DNA of 7,252 nt from Campylobacterales bacterium (GTDB lineage Bacteria; Campylobacterota; Campylobacteria; Campylobacterales; QNZT01). The stretch lies in NCBI GenBank assembly GCA_027056215.1, contig JALULO010000221.1, forward strand, positions 1 to 7,252, read 5' to 3'. Shown here one piece after another: positions 7,123-7,252 of this stretch (position 1 is the stretch's first letter; each line of letters starts with the position of its first letter). A program made the translations under genes and the position numbers. Under the pieces are notes generated by a model. It made no database searches and had not been told where the DNA came from. It saw nothing but the letters and a program-made list of their open reading frames with translations.

Positions 7123-7252
7123 ATTTCGCGGATTCGCATCTCTAACGAATACCCTGAACCACAATTCTAGCATCACACCCTGAAAGTTCTTCAAACACTT
7201 CATAGGGTGTTTTCCAATCAAGACACTTTCTTGGTCTACTATTGAGTTTGTC
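7123..7252 (-). mobile_element. 3' end of an IS30-family insertion sequence
   Basis: Contains the transposase C-terminus and the short tail behind its stop. The tail has TGCGAATCCGCG (about 7127-7138), and an imperfect hairpin with GGTATTCG and CGAATCC arms (7130-7153) spans the stop codon. The inner limit at about 7123 is set by where the DUF2459 frame becomes recognisable. The exact inverted repeat and any target duplication cannot be fixed because the other end is outside the window. Confidence 0.65.
7142..7252 (-). CDS. IS30 family transposase, C-terminal fragment cut by window edge
   Basis: The last 36 codons of a DDE transposase that moves an IS30-type insertion sequence. The visible peptide begins NSRPRKCLDWKTPYEVF (residues 4-20 of the fragment), the hallmark C-terminal end of IS30 transposases (N-RPRK-L-TP-E-F), and ends GCDARIVVQGIR before TAG. 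The catalytic DDE core lies outside the window, so whether the copy is intact cannot be judged. The usual single-frame IS30 layout places a terminal inverted repeat shortly after this stop. Confidence 0.85.
   Translation of the reverse strand, partial: DKLNSRPRKCLDWKTPYEVFEELSGCDARIVVQGIR

Overview
The window looks like a chromosomal piece of a campylobacterotal (epsilonproteobacterial) genome, perhaps a Sulfurimonas-, Sulfurovum- or Sulfuricurvum-like organism. The basis is the fairly AT-rich composition, tight same-strand gene packing, a Suv3-type helicase, a Tat-dependent TRAP binding lipoprotein, and a methionyl-tRNA synthetase followed by a divergent Mur-ligase-like protein. The genus is an inference and cannot be fixed without a search. 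Every gene lies on the minus strand, so transcription runs from high to low coordinates.

Right edge (about 6706-7252): the last 36 codons of an IS30-family transposase enter from the right edge and stop at 7142. Directly behind it is the C-terminal part of a DUF2459 (TIGR02117-type) protein whose N-terminal part is missing. The insertion sequence appears to have cut this gene. An open frame that starts at 7221, inside the transposase, and runs through the remnant is a chimera, not a native gene.

Main operon (6649 down to 1 and beyond): five genes lie head to tail with gaps of -4, 15, 9 and 6 bp. They are metG (methionyl-tRNA synthetase), a 333-residue Mur-ligase-like protein without a recognisable ATP-binding loop, a ChaA-type Ca2+/cation-H+ antiporter, a TRAP-transporter periplasmic binding lipoprotein of the 2-oxoacid type without membrane subunits nearby, and a Suv3-type RNA/DNA helicase that runs off the left edge. 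A possible promoter for the operon overlaps the end of the DUF2459 remnant.

The five genes do not form one obvious pathway: translation, envelope-like, ion transport, organic-acid uptake and RNA processing. Close spacing and overlapping start/stop signals suggest co-transcription and translational coupling. No stretch above 60 bp lacks a gene or gene remnant. I saw no tRNA, rRNA, CRISPR array or convincing terminator. I did not find a convincing new multi-gene system. The items most worth a second look are the IS-made chimeric frame and the degenerate Mur-ligase homologue.
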